Shown one piece after another: positions 1-8,739 of a DNA stretch of 64,000 bases. Origin of the DNA: Nocardioides donggukensis (GTDB lineage Bacteria; Actinomycetota; Actinomycetes; Propionibacteriales; Nocardioidaceae); assembly GCF_014842875.1 (NCBI RefSeq), contig NZ_JACYXZ010000001.1, positions 620,001 through 684,000 of the forward strand. The letters are read 5' to 3'. The notes under the pieces were generated by a model. It was not told the DNA's origin. It saw nothing but the letters and a program-made list of their open reading frames with translations, and ran no database searches. Both the position numbers and the translations under genes were made by a program. Numbering within the stretch: the stretch's first letter is position 1; every line of letters begins with the position of its first letter.

Positions 1-735
1 CGTCCCGACCGCCAGGGCGGCCAGTGCCATCGTGAACCAGAACAGCTTGGGTCCGCGCTTGCGCGGGTCGCGCGTCCACCGCGGCGGGGCCGGCGGCGGC
101 AGGTAGCCGGACGGCGGTCCGCCCGCGGCGGCGCTCCCGCCCGCGGCGGCGTTCCCGACCGGGTCGGACGCCGCGGGGCCGGACGCCACGGGGTCGGATG
201 CGGTGGCCCCGGGTGTCCCCGGGTACGCCGCGGCCCGGCGCTCGCGGCGGCGGTCCCGGTTGCTCAGCACCAGCCAGGCGATCAGCCCGATCAGCAGCAG
301 GGGCCAGGGGAACCAGCCCGGTCCGGCCCAGGCGTCGCCGATGACGAGCAGGCCGCCGAGGACCCCGACGCCCACGAGCGCGACGCTCCGGGTGCGCGGG
401 TCCAGGTCCAACCGGCCGTGCTCGTCCCCGTCCTCGGGCAGCAGCAGCCAGCCCGCGGCGTACAGCAGGAGTCCGGCGCCACCGAAGAACGCCAGCACCA
501 CGAAGCCGACCCGCAGGATGATCGGGTCGATGTCGAGGTGTCGGCCCAGGCCGCCGGCGACGCCGGCGACGCGGCGGTCGGTGCGGCTGCGGCGCAGCAG
601 GGTCAGGTCGCGCATGTGGTCCCGGCTGACCCGGGGACCGGTGCCGGTGGGCCCGTCGTCCGACGGGTCGTGGCTGGGACCGGACTGCGGCCCCGGTGGG
701 GGCGCGTCCGGTGTCTGTGGCGGGTTCGTTTCCAT
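1..735 (-). CDS. PspC-domain membrane protein (C-terminus outside window)
   Basis: Reading the minus strand from ATG at 735 gives 245 codons without a stop up to the window edge, so the gene is partial at its 3' end. Residues about 1-35 are Pro/Gly-rich and polar. A PspC domain follows (LLRRSRTDRRVAGVAGGLGR, then hydrophobic segments ending GWLLLPED). More transmembrane segments come next (VALVGVGVLGGLLVIG and PWPLLLIGLIAWLVL), then a Gly/Ala/Pro linker and another hydrophobic stretch (FWFTMALAALAVG). PspC domains are associated with envelope-stress sensing. The gene is divergent from a PspC-containing histidine kinase, so it may be a partner or target of that system (inference). GGAGG lies only 2 nt before the ATG, which is unusually close, so the exact start is uncertain. 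Confidence 0.8.
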   Translation of the reverse strand, partial: METNPPQTPDAPPPGPQSGPSHDPSDDGPTGTGPRVSRDHMRDLTLLRRSRTDRRVAGVAGGLGRHLDIDPIILRVGFVVLAFFGGAGLLLYAAGWLLLPEDGDEHGRLDLDPRTRSVALVGVGVLGGLLVIGDAWAGPGWFPWPLLLIGLIAWLVLSNRDRRRERRAAAYPGTPGATASDPVASGPAASDPVGNAAAGGSAAAGGPPSGYLPPPAPPRWTRDPRKRGPKLFWFTMALAALAVGT

Positions 736-880
736 GTCCTCCAGCCTGCGGTCCGCCGGTGCTCCCCACCATCGGGGACGACCCTGGTGCACCACCAGTG
801 CCGGCGGTCCCGGCTCAGGGGTGTCTCGGGGTCCTCACTCATGGTGACGCACGCGTGGGCTGTGTGACGATGACGGCACG

Positions 881-2149
881 ATGAGCACCACCGCCCCCCT
901 GCAGCCGCGTCGGGCCACCCGGGACACCACCGACCAGTACCTCGGCGGGGTGGCGGCCGGGCTGGCCCGGCACCTCGGCCTGCCCGTGCTCTGGGTGCGG
1001 CTGTTCTTCCTGCTCTCGACCGTCCTCGGCGGCCTCGGGGTCGGGTTGTACGCCGGCCTCTGGGTGATGCTGCCCTCGGAGGCACGGTTCACCGACGAGC
1101 CGCCCGGTCTCGCCTCCGCCACCCGCACCGGGAGGCGACCGGGACGGGTCCGCCGGATGGCCGACGTCGGCCCACTGATCGCACTGTTCGCGCTCGGTGC
1201 CGGCCTGATCCTCGCCGCGGAGACGGTGTTCGGGCGGGGGGCCCTGTTCTGGCCGATCGCCCTCGGCCTGGTCGGGGTGGCGCTGATCTGGCGTCAGCTG
1301 GACGAGGCCCAGCGGGACCGCTGGCTCGACACCACGGGGCGGATCGACCCGCTCGGCTCCCTCCTGGGCCACGGGTCGGGGGCGGCCTACCTGCGGCTGT
1401 TCGCGGGCGGAGCGCTGATCCTGTCCGGCCTGGTGTTCTACGCCCTGCGGTCCGGCGACCTCGGGCCGGCCCGTGAGGTGCTGGTCGCCGGGGTCCTCGG
1501 GGTCCTCGGCCTGGCGATCGCCCTCGGGCCCTGGGTCTGGCGGATGGCGACCGACCTCACCGACGAGCGGGCCGAGCGGGTGCGCAGCCAGGAGCGGGCC
1601 GACGTGGCCGCACACCTGCACGACTCGGTGCTGCAGACGCTGGCGCTGATCCAGAAGAACGCCGACGATCCGGCCACGGTGTCCCGGCTCGCCCGGGCAC
1701 AGGAGCGGGACCTGCGCAGCTGGCTGTTCACGGGGGAGAGCGCCGGCGGGGAGTCCCTGGGGGCGGCCCTGCGGGCGATCGCCGCCCAGGCCGAGCAGGA
1801 CCACGTGGTGGCGGTCGACGTGGTCACGGTCGGGGACACCCCGCTCACCGAGCTCGTGGAGCCGGTCGTCCACGCCGCGCGTGAGGCGGTGACCAACTCC
1901 GCCAAGCACGCCGGCACCGGCAAGGTCGACGTCTACGCCGAGACCACGGCGACGCTGGTGGAGATCTTCGTCAAGGACCGCGGGGTCGGCTTCGACCCCG
2001 CCGCCGTGGGCGCCGACCGGCACGGCCTGCGCGGCAGTGTCGTCGGCCGGATGGCACGGCACGGCGGCACCGCCGAGATCCGCAGCACCCCGGGGGCGGG
2101 CACCGAGATCGTGCTCCGCATGCCCCTCGACCAGGAGGAGACACCGTGA
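881..2149 (+). CDS. PspC-domain sensor histidine kinase
   Basis: A 422-residue membrane sensor kinase. A PspC domain at about residues 10-70 (YLGGVAAGLARHLGLP, ending LWVMLPSE) is followed by hydrophobic segments near 95-130 and 170-215. The DHp region carries the phospho-acceptor motif AAHLHDSVLQTL near residue 247, and the HATPase has an N box (HAAREAVTNSAKHA, about 330) and a G box (DRGVGFD, about 368). This matches the NarL-type (HisKA_3) kinases of actinobacteria in which PspC serves as the sensor. Its stop overlaps the start of the downstream response regulator by 4 nt, so the two are a translationally coupled pair. The stimulus is unknown; envelope stress is a guess from the PspC domain. 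Confidence 0.9.
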   Translation: MSTTAPLQPRRATRDTTDQYLGGVAAGLARHLGLPVLWVRLFFLLSTVLGGLGVGLYAGLWVMLPSEARFTDEPPGLASATRTGRRPGRVRRMADVGPLIALFALGAGLILAAETVFGRGALFWPIALGLVGVALIWRQLDEAQRDRWLDTTGRIDPLGSLLGHGSGAAYLRLFAGGALILSGLVFYALRSGDLGPAREVLVAGVLGVLGLAIALGPWVWRMATDLTDERAERVRSQERADVAAHLHDSVLQTLALIQKNADDPATVSRLARAQERDLRSWLFTGESAGGESLGAALRAIAAQAEQDHVVAVDVVTVGDTPLTELVEPVVHAAREAVTNSAKHAGTGKVDVYAETTATLVEIFVKDRGVGFDPAAVGADRHGLRGSVVGRMARHGGTAEIRSTPGAGTEIVLRMPLDQEETP

Positions 2150-2775
2150 CCCGAGTCGTGATCGTCGATGACCACGCCATGTTCCGAGCGGGGGTCCGGG
2201 CCGAGCTCGCCGGCGCCGTGGAGGTCGTGGCCGAGGCCGAGGACGTGCCGACCGCCGTGGCCGCCGTGCGCGAGCACCAGCCCGACGTCGTCCTCCTCGA
2301 CGTGCACCTCCCCGGCGGTGGTGGGGTGGAGGTGATGCGCCAGGTCGGGGCCACCGGGACCCGCTTCCTGGCCCTCAGCGTCAGCGACGCGGCCGAGGAC
2401 GTCATCGGCACGATCCGGGGCGGGGCCAGGGGGTACGTCACCAAGACGATCACCGGGCCGGAGCTGGTGGCGGCGATCACCCGGGTCGCCGACGGCGACG
2501 CGGTCTTCTCGCCCCGGCTTGCGGGGTTCGTGCTCGACGCCTTCGCCGGCTCGATCGAGATCGCGGCCGTCGACGAGGACCTCGACCGGCTCACCGAGCG
2601 GGAGCGCGAGGTGATGCGGCTGATCGCCCGCGGCTACGCCTACAAGGAGGTGGCCCGGGAGCTGTTCATCTCGATCAAGACCGTCGAGACCCACATGTCC
2701 AGCGTGCTCCGCAAGCTGCAGCTCTCCTCCCGGCACGAGCTGACCCGGTGGGCCTCGGACCGGCGGCTGCTCTAG
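2146..2775 (+). CDS. LuxR/NarL-family response regulator
   Basis: A 209-residue two-domain response regulator. The receiver domain has the acidic pair in VIVDDH, the phospho-acceptor Asp52 in VVLLDVHLPGG, and a conserved Thr/Lys region (GGARGYVTKTI). The LuxR-type helix-turn-helix spans about residues 148-200 (LTEREREVMRLIARGYAYKE, then KTVETHMSSVLRKL). It overlaps the kinase gene by 4 nt and is its likely partner. Targets are not identified. Candidates are the divergent PspC gene at the left edge and the betaine operon that begins 135 nt downstream, but the sequence does not show which. Confidence 0.93.
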   Translation: MTRVVIVDDHAMFRAGVRAELAGAVEVVAEAEDVPTAVAAVREHQPDVVLLDVHLPGGGGVEVMRQVGATGTRFLALSVSDAAEDVIGTIRGGARGYVTKTITGPELVAAITRVADGDAVFSPRLAGFVLDAFAGSIEIAAVDEDLDRLTEREREVMRLIARGYAYKEVARELFISIKTVETHMSSVLRKLQLSSRHELTRWASDRRLL

Positions 2776-2910
2776 GGCCGGCCGGCGCGGGCGGGGCCAG
2801 ACCCCAGAGTCGCCGATGGCCCGGCTGGCAGGGGGGTGTCCAGTTGACGACGGCGGCCTTTTCCGGTTCCGTCGAGAGAGCAACTCCCCTGCTCTCATCC
2901 GAGGTGACCT

Positions 2911-4419
2911 GTGCCCGACCTGTTCGTCGACGGCCGGTGGCGTGACGCCGCTGACGGAGCGACCCGCGAGATCCGCTGCCCGGCCGACGGCAGCCTGGTG
3001 GCCACCGTGTCCGAGGGCGGCGCCGAGGACGCGGTCGCGGCCGTGGTCGCGGCCCGCAGCGCCTTCGACAACGGTCCGTGGCCGAGCACCCCCGCACCGG
3101 AGCGGGCGGCGCTCCTGCACCGGGTGGCCGACCGGCTCCAGGCCGACAAGGAGGAGGTGGCGCGGCTCGAGTCCCTCGACACCGGCAAGCGGCTGGTCGA
3201 GTCCCGGATCGACGTCGACGACGTCACTGGCGTATTCCGCCACTACGCCGGGCTCGCCCAGGCCGACGCCGGCCGGGTCGTCGACACCGGGATGCCGGAC
3301 GTCGTCAGTCGGGTCGTCCACGAGCCGGTCGGCGTCTGCACGCTGATCACACCGTGGAACTTCCCGCTCCTGCAGACCTCCTGGAAGGTGGCGCCGGCGC
3401 TGGCCGCCGGCAACACCCTCGTGCTCAAGCCGAGCGAGCTGACGCCCTCGACCGCGGTCTGGCTGATGCGGGCGCTCACCGACGCCGGGCTGCCGGACGG
3501 CGTCGCGAACCTGGTGCTCGGGGCGGGGGACCGGGTCGGCCCGGTCCTCACCGAGGCCCCCGAGGTCGACCTCGTCTCGTTCACCGGCGGCCTGGTCACC
3601 GGGCGCCGGATCATGGCCGCGGCGGCCCCGACCGTGAAGAAGGTCGCCCTGGAGCTCGGCGGCAAGAACCCCAACATCGTCTTCGCCGACGCCGACCTCG
3701 AGGCCGCGCTCGACATGGCCCTGACCGCCGTCTTCCTCGACTCCGGGCAGGTCTGCTCCGCGGGCGCCCGGCTGATCGTCGAGGACACCGTCCACGACGA
3801 CTTCGTCGACGAGCTGGTGCGCCGGGCGGGTCGGATCCGGCTCGGCGGCCCCTTCGACGAGGAGGCCGAGACCGGGCCGCTCATCAGTGCCGCGCACCGC
3901 GACAAGGTGGAGGCCTACGTCGCGGCCGGGGTCGCCGAGGGAGCGGTCCTCCGGGTCGGTGGCACCCGGCCCGACGGGGCGGCGTACCCGCACCTCGACC
4001 CGCAGGGCTTCTACTACCCGCCGACCGTCCTCGACGGCTGCGCGGCCGACATGTCGTGCGTGCAGGACGAGTCGTTCGGACCGGTGCTGACCGTCGAGAC
4101 GTTCACCGGCGCCGACGCCGAGGGTCGCGAGGAGGCGGCGGTGTCCCTGGCCAACGACACCGTCTACGGGCTGGCGGGCGCGGTGTGGACCCGCGACGGC
4201 GGCCGGGCCGAGCGGGTCGCCGCCCGGCTGCGGCACGGCACGATCTGGATCAACGACTACCACCCCTACGTGCCGCAGGCCGAGTGGGGCGGCTACAAGC
4301 AGAGCGGGGTCGGGCGGGAGCTGGGGCTGGCCGGCCTGGCGGAGTACCGCGAGACCAAGCATGTCTGGCACAACACCCGGCCGGCCCCGCAGCACTGGTT
4401 CCGGGGAGGTGAGCGCTGA
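2911..4419 (+). CDS. betB: Betaine aldehyde dehydrogenase
   Basis: A 502-residue NAD(P)-dependent aldehyde dehydrogenase. The family's catalytic residues are visible: Glu248 in ALELGGKN and Cys282 in SGQVCSAG, plus the substrate/cofactor motifs PWNFPLLQ and ESFGPVLT. Betaine aldehyde is the likely substrate, because the gene is directly followed (1-nt TGATG overlap) by a choline dehydrogenase-like GMC oxidoreductase and then a BCCT transporter. The start is GTG at 2911 with GAGGTG just upstream. The 135-nt upstream gap contains TTGACG at 2844-2849, a possible -35 element, but no convincing -10 was found. Other aldehydes cannot be excluded from sequence alone. Confidence 0.87.
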   Translation: MPDLFVDGRWRDAADGATREIRCPADGSLVATVSEGGAEDAVAAVVAARSAFDNGPWPSTPAPERAALLHRVADRLQADKEEVARLESLDTGKRLVESRIDVDDVTGVFRHYAGLAQADAGRVVDTGMPDVVSRVVHEPVGVCTLITPWNFPLLQTSWKVAPALAAGNTLVLKPSELTPSTAVWLMRALTDAGLPDGVANLVLGAGDRVGPVLTEAPEVDLVSFTGGLVTGRRIMAAAAPTVKKVALELGGKNPNIVFADADLEAALDMALTAVFLDSGQVCSAGARLIVEDTVHDDFVDELVRRAGRIRLGGPFDEEAETGPLISAAHRDKVEAYVAAGVAEGAVLRVGGTRPDGAAYPHLDPQGFYYPPTVLDGCAADMSCVQDESFGPVLTVETFTGADAEGREEAAVSLANDTVYGLAGAVWTRDGGRAERVAARLRHGTIWINDYHPYVPQAEWGGYKQSGVGRELGLAGLAEYRETKHVWHNTRPAPQHWFRGGER

Positions 4420-6152
4420 TGGGTGCCGGGTCGGTCCGTTCGGCCGGTCGCTACGACTACGTCATCGTCGGTGGCGGCTCGGCCGGCTCCGCGCTCGCCA
4501 ACCGGCTCTCCGCGGATCCGGGCACCAGCGTGCTGGTGCTCGAGGCGGGGCGCAGCGACTACAAGATCGACCCGTTCATCCACATGCCCGCCGCGCTGCC
4601 GATCCCGATCGGGAACCGGCTCTACGACTGGAAGTACGAGTCCGAGCCGGAGCCGCACATGGGTGGCCGGCGGGTCTTCCACGCCCGCGGCAAGATCCTC
4701 GGCGGGTCCTCCAGCATCAACGGGATGATCTTCCAGCGCGGCAACCCGCTCGACTACGAGCGTTGGGCGGCCGACCCCGGCATGGAGTCGTGGGACTACG
4801 CCCACTGCCTGCCGTACTTCAAGCGCATGGAGACCTGTACGGCGGGCGCCGACGCGTGGCGTGGCGGCTCGGGGCCGCTGGTGCTCGAGCGCGGTCCGGC
4901 CGACAGCCCCCTGTTCGGGGCCCTCTTCGAGGCCGTCCAGCAGGCCGGGCACCCGCTGACCGACGACGTGAACGGCTACCGCCAGGAGGGGTTCGCGAAG
5001 TTCGACCGCAACGTGCACCGCGGGCGGCGACTCTCGGCCAGCCAGGCCTACCTGCACCCGGTGCGGTCCCGGAGGAACCTCGACGTCCACACGTTGTCCC
5101 ACGTCACAGGGCTGCGCACGCAGGGCAAGCGCGTCGTCGGGGTCGACTACGTCCGGGGCGGGCGGCTGCGGCGCAGCGTCGAGGCCGGCGAGGTGATCCT
5201 GTGCGGCGGCGCCATCAACTCCCCGCAGCTCCTGCAGCTCGCCGGCATCGGCGACCCCGAGCACCTGGGCGCCCTGGGCATCGACGTCGTCGCCGACCTC
5301 CCCGGGGTGGGCGCCAACCTCCAGGACCACCTCGAGGTCTACATCCAGCACGCCTCGAAGCTGCCGGTGTCGATCGCCCCCTGGCTCAAGCACCGGCACA
5401 AGCCGCGCATCGGCGCCGAGTGGATGTTCCTGCGTCGCGGCGTCGGCGCCTCGAACCACTTCGAGGCCGGCGGCTTCACGCGCAGCAACGACGAGGTCGC
5501 CTACCCCAACCTGATGTTCCACTTCCTGCCGATCGCGATCCGCTACGACGGGTCGCAGCCGGCCGCGGAGCACGGCTACCAGGTGCACATCGGGCCGATG
5601 TACTCCGACGTGCGCGGCACCTGCCGGATCCGCAGCACCGACCCGTACGAGCACCCGGCCCTGCAGTTCAACTACCTGTCGACGGAGAACGACCGGCGGG
5701 AGTGGATCGAGATGGTGCGCTCGGCCCGCGAGATCCTCGGCCAGCCGGCGTTCGCGCCGTTCTCGGCGGGGGAGATCTCGCCGGGCCCCCAGGTGCAGAC
5801 CGACCAGGAGATCCTCGACTGGGTCGCCCAGGACGCCGAGACCGCGCTGCACCCGTCCTGCACCGCGAAGATGGGCACCGACGAGATGAGCGTGGTCGAC
5901 CCGACGACGATGCGGGTCCACGGCGTCGAGGGGCTGCGGGTGGTCGACGCGTCCGTGATGCCCTACGTCACCAACGGCAACATCTACGCGCCGGTGATGA
6001 TGCTGGCCGAGAAGGCGGCCGACTTGATCGCCGGCAACGAGCCGCTGGCGCCGCTCGAGGTTCCCTACTACCGCCACGGGACGGGCATGCCGCTCTACCC
6101 CGAGGGCGACCCGCGCAACAACGCCGTGCCCGGGACGGTGTCGAGACCGTGA
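4419..6152 (+). CDS. betA: Choline dehydrogenase (GMC oxidoreductase)
   Basis: A 577-residue FAD-dependent glucose-methanol-choline oxidoreductase. An N-terminal dinucleotide-binding motif ([16 protein letters not shown]) and Glu of LVLEAG bind FAD. GMC signature 1 is [20 protein letters not shown]. The catalytic His is His478 in HPSCTAKMG, with the second active-site region at [10 protein letters not shown]. It oxidises choline to betaine aldehyde, the substrate of the preceding gene. Starting at ATG 4419, it overlaps the betB stop by one base. Length and motifs fit BetA. Other GMC alcohol dehydrogenases look similar, so the choline assignment leans on the neighbours. Confidence 0.87.
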   Translation: MGAGSVRSAGRYDYVIVGGGSAGSALANRLSADPGTSVLVLEAGRSDYKIDPFIHMPAALPIPIGNRLYDWKYESEPEPHMGGRRVFHARGKILGGSSSINGMIFQRGNPLDYERWAADPGMESWDYAHCLPYFKRMETCTAGADAWRGGSGPLVLERGPADSPLFGALFEAVQQAGHPLTDDVNGYRQEGFAKFDRNVHRGRRLSASQAYLHPVRSRRNLDVHTLSHVTGLRTQGKRVVGVDYVRGGRLRRSVEAGEVILCGGAINSPQLLQLAGIGDPEHLGALGIDVVADLPGVGANLQDHLEVYIQHASKLPVSIAPWLKHRHKPRIGAEWMFLRRGVGASNHFEAGGFTRSNDEVAYPNLMFHFLPIAIRYDGSQPAAEHGYQVHIGPMYSDVRGTCRIRSTDPYEHPALQFNYLSTENDRREWIEMVRSAREILGQPAFAPFSAGEISPGPQVQTDQEILDWVAQDAETALHPSCTAKMGTDEMSVVDPTTMRVHGVEGLRVVDASVMPYVTNGNIYAPVMMLAEKAADLIAGNEPLAPLEVPYYRHGTGMPLYPEGDPRNNAVPGTVSRP

Positions 6153-6174
6153 TCGACCGGACAGGAGAACAGAG

Positions 6175-8232
6175 ATGAGTCAGACAGCAACGCCGAGACG
6201 ACCTGTGCCGCCGCCCGCCCCGGACGGTCCCGGGGCGGTGATCAACTGGCCGGTGTTCGTGCCCTCGGCAGCGGTCACGATCGCCGTCACGCTGTGGTGC
6301 GTCATCTGGCCGGACAACGCCTTCAGCACCCTGGAGAGCGTCGTCGGCTGGGTGTCGACCTGGTTCGGGTGGTACTACATCGCCCTCACCACGGCCGTGC
6401 TGATCTTTGTGATCTTCCTCGGGCTCTCCCGCTTCGGGTCGGTGAAGCTGGGCCCTGAGCACAGCAAGCCCGAGTTCTCGACCGGGGCCTGGGCGGCGAT
6501 GCTGTTCGCGGCCGGCATCGGGACCGACCTCATGTTCTACGCGGTCTACGAGCCGGTGACGCAGTACCTCGCCCCGCCGTCCACGGAGCCGGAGACCGTC
6601 GAGGCGGCCCGGGAGGCCACGGTGTGGACGCTGTTCCACTACGGCATCTCCGGGTGGGGCATGTACGCCCTGATGGGGATGGCGCTGGCCTACTTCGCCT
6701 ACCGCATGAACCTCCCGCTCGCCGTCCGCTCGGCGCTCTTCCCGATCTTCGGCAAGCGGATCGACGGCCCGATCGGGCACACCGCCGACACCGCCGCCGT
6801 GCTCGGGACGATCTTCGGCGTCGCCACCTCGCTCGGCATCGGCGTGGTCAGCCTCAACGTCGGCCTCGAGGTCGTCTTCGGGATCAGCGTCGGCCTCCCC
6901 GTCCAGATCGCCCTGATCCTGCTCGCGGTGGCCATCGCCACGGTCTCCGCCGTGAGCGGCATCGACAAGGGCATCAAGCGGCTCTCGCAGCTCAACGTCC
7001 TGCTCGCCATCCTGCTGGCGGCGTTCGTGCTGGTGACCGGCCGGACGGCGTACCTGCTCAACGCGTCGGTGCTCAACATCGGCGACTACGCCCGGCTCTT
7101 CCCGGACATGACGATGCAGACCTTCGCCTTCGAGGACACCGGCGACTGGATGAGCTTCTGGACGCTGTTCTTCTGGGCCTGGTGGATCGCCTGGGCGGCC
7201 TTCGTCGGCCTCTTCCTCGCCCGGATCTCGCGCGGCCGCACGATCAAGCAGTTCGTGGCCGGGACGATGATCATCCCGTTCAGCTACATCGTGATGTGGA
7301 TCGCGATCTTCGGGAACGCCGCGATCGGCGAGATCCGCGCCGGGAACGCCGACTTCACCGCGATCGCCTCCGAGGCGGTCGACCCCTCCGACGGCCTGTG
7401 GGCCCTGCTGCAGGAGTACCCGGCCTTCCCGGTCGTCGCCTCCCTGGCGATCCTGGTCGGCCTGCTGTTCTACGTCACCTCGGCCGACTCCGGCGCGCTG
7501 GTGATGGCGAACCTCTCCTCGCGGCTGCGCACCGCCAACGACGATGCCGCGCCCGGACTCAGGATCTTCTGGGCGGTCGCGACCGGCTCGCTGACCCTGG
7601 CCATCCTGGCCGCCGGCAACATCTTCGCGCTGCAGTACGCGACGGTGATCGTGGGCCTGCCGTTCGCGTTCGTGATGATCGCGGTGATGTGGGGGCTCTA
7701 CAAGGCGCTGTCGATCGAGGCGCACATGGCCGACAGTCGGGGCAGCGCACTCCAGGGCGCCCTGTCCGGGCGCAGCGTCACCCCCGACAGCCGGCCGCAC
7801 GTCCCGTGGCAGGCCCGGATGCGCCGGGTGATGACGTTCCCGAGCCGGGAGAAGGCCGACGACTTCGTCTCCACCGTGGTGGCCCCCGCCCTCGAGGAGG
7901 TCGCCCGCGAGCTCGACGGCCAGGGCGTGGCCGCCGAGGTCGCCAGTGTGCTGGACGAGTTCGGGGATCCCGGTGTCCAGCTGACCGCGGACGTCGGGGC
8001 CGAGCTGGCGTTCTGCTACAAGGTGCAGCACCGGCAGGTGCCGATCCCGTCGTACGGCGGGTGGGCGCCGCGTGGCGACGACGTCTACTCGCGGCTCGAG
8101 GTGCACCTGCGCGACGGCGGCCAGGGGTACGACGTCATGGGCTACACGCACACCCAGCTGATCGACGACGTGCTCGACCAGTACGAGCGACACCTGGAGT
8201 TCCTGCGCCTCCACGACGGCTCGAGCGTCTGA
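6175..8232 (+). CDS. BCCT-family choline/betaine transporter
   Basis: A 685-residue secondary transporter of the betaine/carnitine/choline family, with about 12 membrane segments in residues 20-525. The family's Trp-rich stretch is clear (WTLFFWAWWIAWAAFVGLF) and is followed by ISRGRTIKQF. The C-terminal ~150 residues are hydrophilic (MRRVMTFPSREKADDFV onward), as in BetT-type choline carriers, where this tail senses osmolarity. It sits 22 nt after betA with a good ribosome site (AGGAGA, 7 nt before ATG). It therefore most likely imports choline for the two dehydrogenases. Betaine or carnitine remain possible substrates. No BetI-type regulator is next to the operon. Confidence 0.87.
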   Translation: MSQTATPRRPVPPPAPDGPGAVINWPVFVPSAAVTIAVTLWCVIWPDNAFSTLESVVGWVSTWFGWYYIALTTAVLIFVIFLGLSRFGSVKLGPEHSKPEFSTGAWAAMLFAAGIGTDLMFYAVYEPVTQYLAPPSTEPETVEAAREATVWTLFHYGISGWGMYALMGMALAYFAYRMNLPLAVRSALFPIFGKRIDGPIGHTADTAAVLGTIFGVATSLGIGVVSLNVGLEVVFGISVGLPVQIALILLAVAIATVSAVSGIDKGIKRLSQLNVLLAILLAAFVLVTGRTAYLLNASVLNIGDYARLFPDMTMQTFAFEDTGDWMSFWTLFFWAWWIAWAAFVGLFLARISRGRTIKQFVAGTMIIPFSYIVMWIAIFGNAAIGEIRAGNADFTAIASEAVDPSDGLWALLQEYPAFPVVASLAILVGLLFYVTSADSGALVMANLSSRLRTANDDAAPGLRIFWAVATGSLTLAILAAGNIFALQYATVIVGLPFAFVMIAVMWGLYKALSIEAHMADSRGSALQGALSGRSVTPDSRPHVPWQARMRRVMTFPSREKADDFVSTVVAPALEEVARELDGQGVAAEVASVLDEFGDPGVQLTADVGAELAFCYKVQHRQVPIPSYGGWAPRGDDVYSRLEVHLRDGGQGYDVMGYTHTQLIDDVLDQYERHLEFLRLHDGSSV

Positions 8233-8253
8233 GCGGCTTCCGAGCGGAAGGGC

Positions 8254-8285
8254 GTGCCCCGCGGTCCGGGCTGACCGCGGGGCAC
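8254..8285 (+). terminator. Perfect hairpin after the betaine operon
   Basis: A 12-bp perfect stem (GTGCCCCGCGGT / ACCGCGGGGCAC) with an 8-nt loop, 21 nt after the BCCT stop codon. There is no U tract, which is common for actinobacterial intrinsic terminators. The stem ends exactly where the -10 box of the next gene begins. Confidence 0.65.
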
Positions 8286-8291
8286 TAGCCT
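8286..8291 (+). promoter_or_regulatory. -10 box of leaderless gene at 8298
   Basis: TAGCCT ends 6 nt before ATG 8298. This spacing places the transcription start on or next to the start codon, and no Shine-Dalgarno is present. Confidence 0.5.
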
Positions 8292-8297
8292 GCAGCC

Positions 8298-8654
8298 ATG
8301 GAGACCCTGCGCCTGGTGCTGCTGTTCGTGCACATCCTCGGCTTCGCGGCCCTGATCGGCGGCCTGCTGGTCCAGGTCGGCGCGGCCGAGAAGGCCGTGA
8401 ACCCGGCCATGCGGGACGGCGCCGGCACCGCGTTCCTGGCCGGCCTGGCGCTGGTCGGCGTGCTCGAGGCCGGCGACGCCGAGGTCGACCACGCGAAGGT
8501 GGGCGTCAAGCTGGTCGTCGGCCTGGTCGTGCTGGGCCTGGTGATGGCCAACCTGCGCAAGCCGCGGATCCCTGACGGGCTGTTCTACGGACTGCTCGCG
8601 CTGTCGGTGCTCAACGTCGCGGTCGCGGTCTTCTGGTCCACCGCGCACGTGTGA
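8298..8654 (+). CDS. Small four-helix membrane protein, unknown function
   Basis: A 118-residue hydrophobic protein. Four membrane segments are visible: LVLLFVHILGFAALIGGLLV near the N-terminus, a weaker one around TAFLAGLALVGVLE, then LVVGLVVLGLVMANL and LFYGLLALSVLNVAVAVFW. The order of short charged loops suggests a simple integral membrane protein. I do not recognise a family with confidence; a distant resemblance to CopD/DUF2269-type four-helix proteins is possible. It is bounded by hairpins on both sides and preceded by a -10 box 6 nt from the ATG, so it is probably a single-gene leaderless transcript. Confidence 0.72.
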   Translation: METLRLVLLFVHILGFAALIGGLLVQVGAAEKAVNPAMRDGAGTAFLAGLALVGVLEAGDAEVDHAKVGVKLVVGLVVLGLVMANLRKPRIPDGLFYGLLALSVLNVAVAVFWSTAHV

Positions 8655-8671
8655 GCCGGCAGTGAGCACGA

Positions 8672-8710
8672 CGGGCGGGTACGCCGACTGGCTGTCGGCG
8701 TACCCGCCCG
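8672..8710. terminator. Bidirectional hairpin between convergent genes
   Basis: A 16-bp perfect inverted repeat (CGGGCGGGTACGCCGA / TCGGCGTACCCGCCCG) with a 7-nt loop. It lies between the small membrane protein gene (plus) and the Ser-rich secreted protein gene (minus), and suits termination of both. Confidence 0.75.
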
Positions 8711-8739
8711 CGCTCATGCGCTGATCACGTGGTGCTGGC

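Noticed and set aside
839..2062. Long minus-strand open frame antisense to the histidine kinase gene
   Set aside because: The plus strand encodes a complete PspC kinase with all motifs; the antisense reading is Gly/Pro/Arg/His-rich with no recognisable domain and is a GC-bias shadow.
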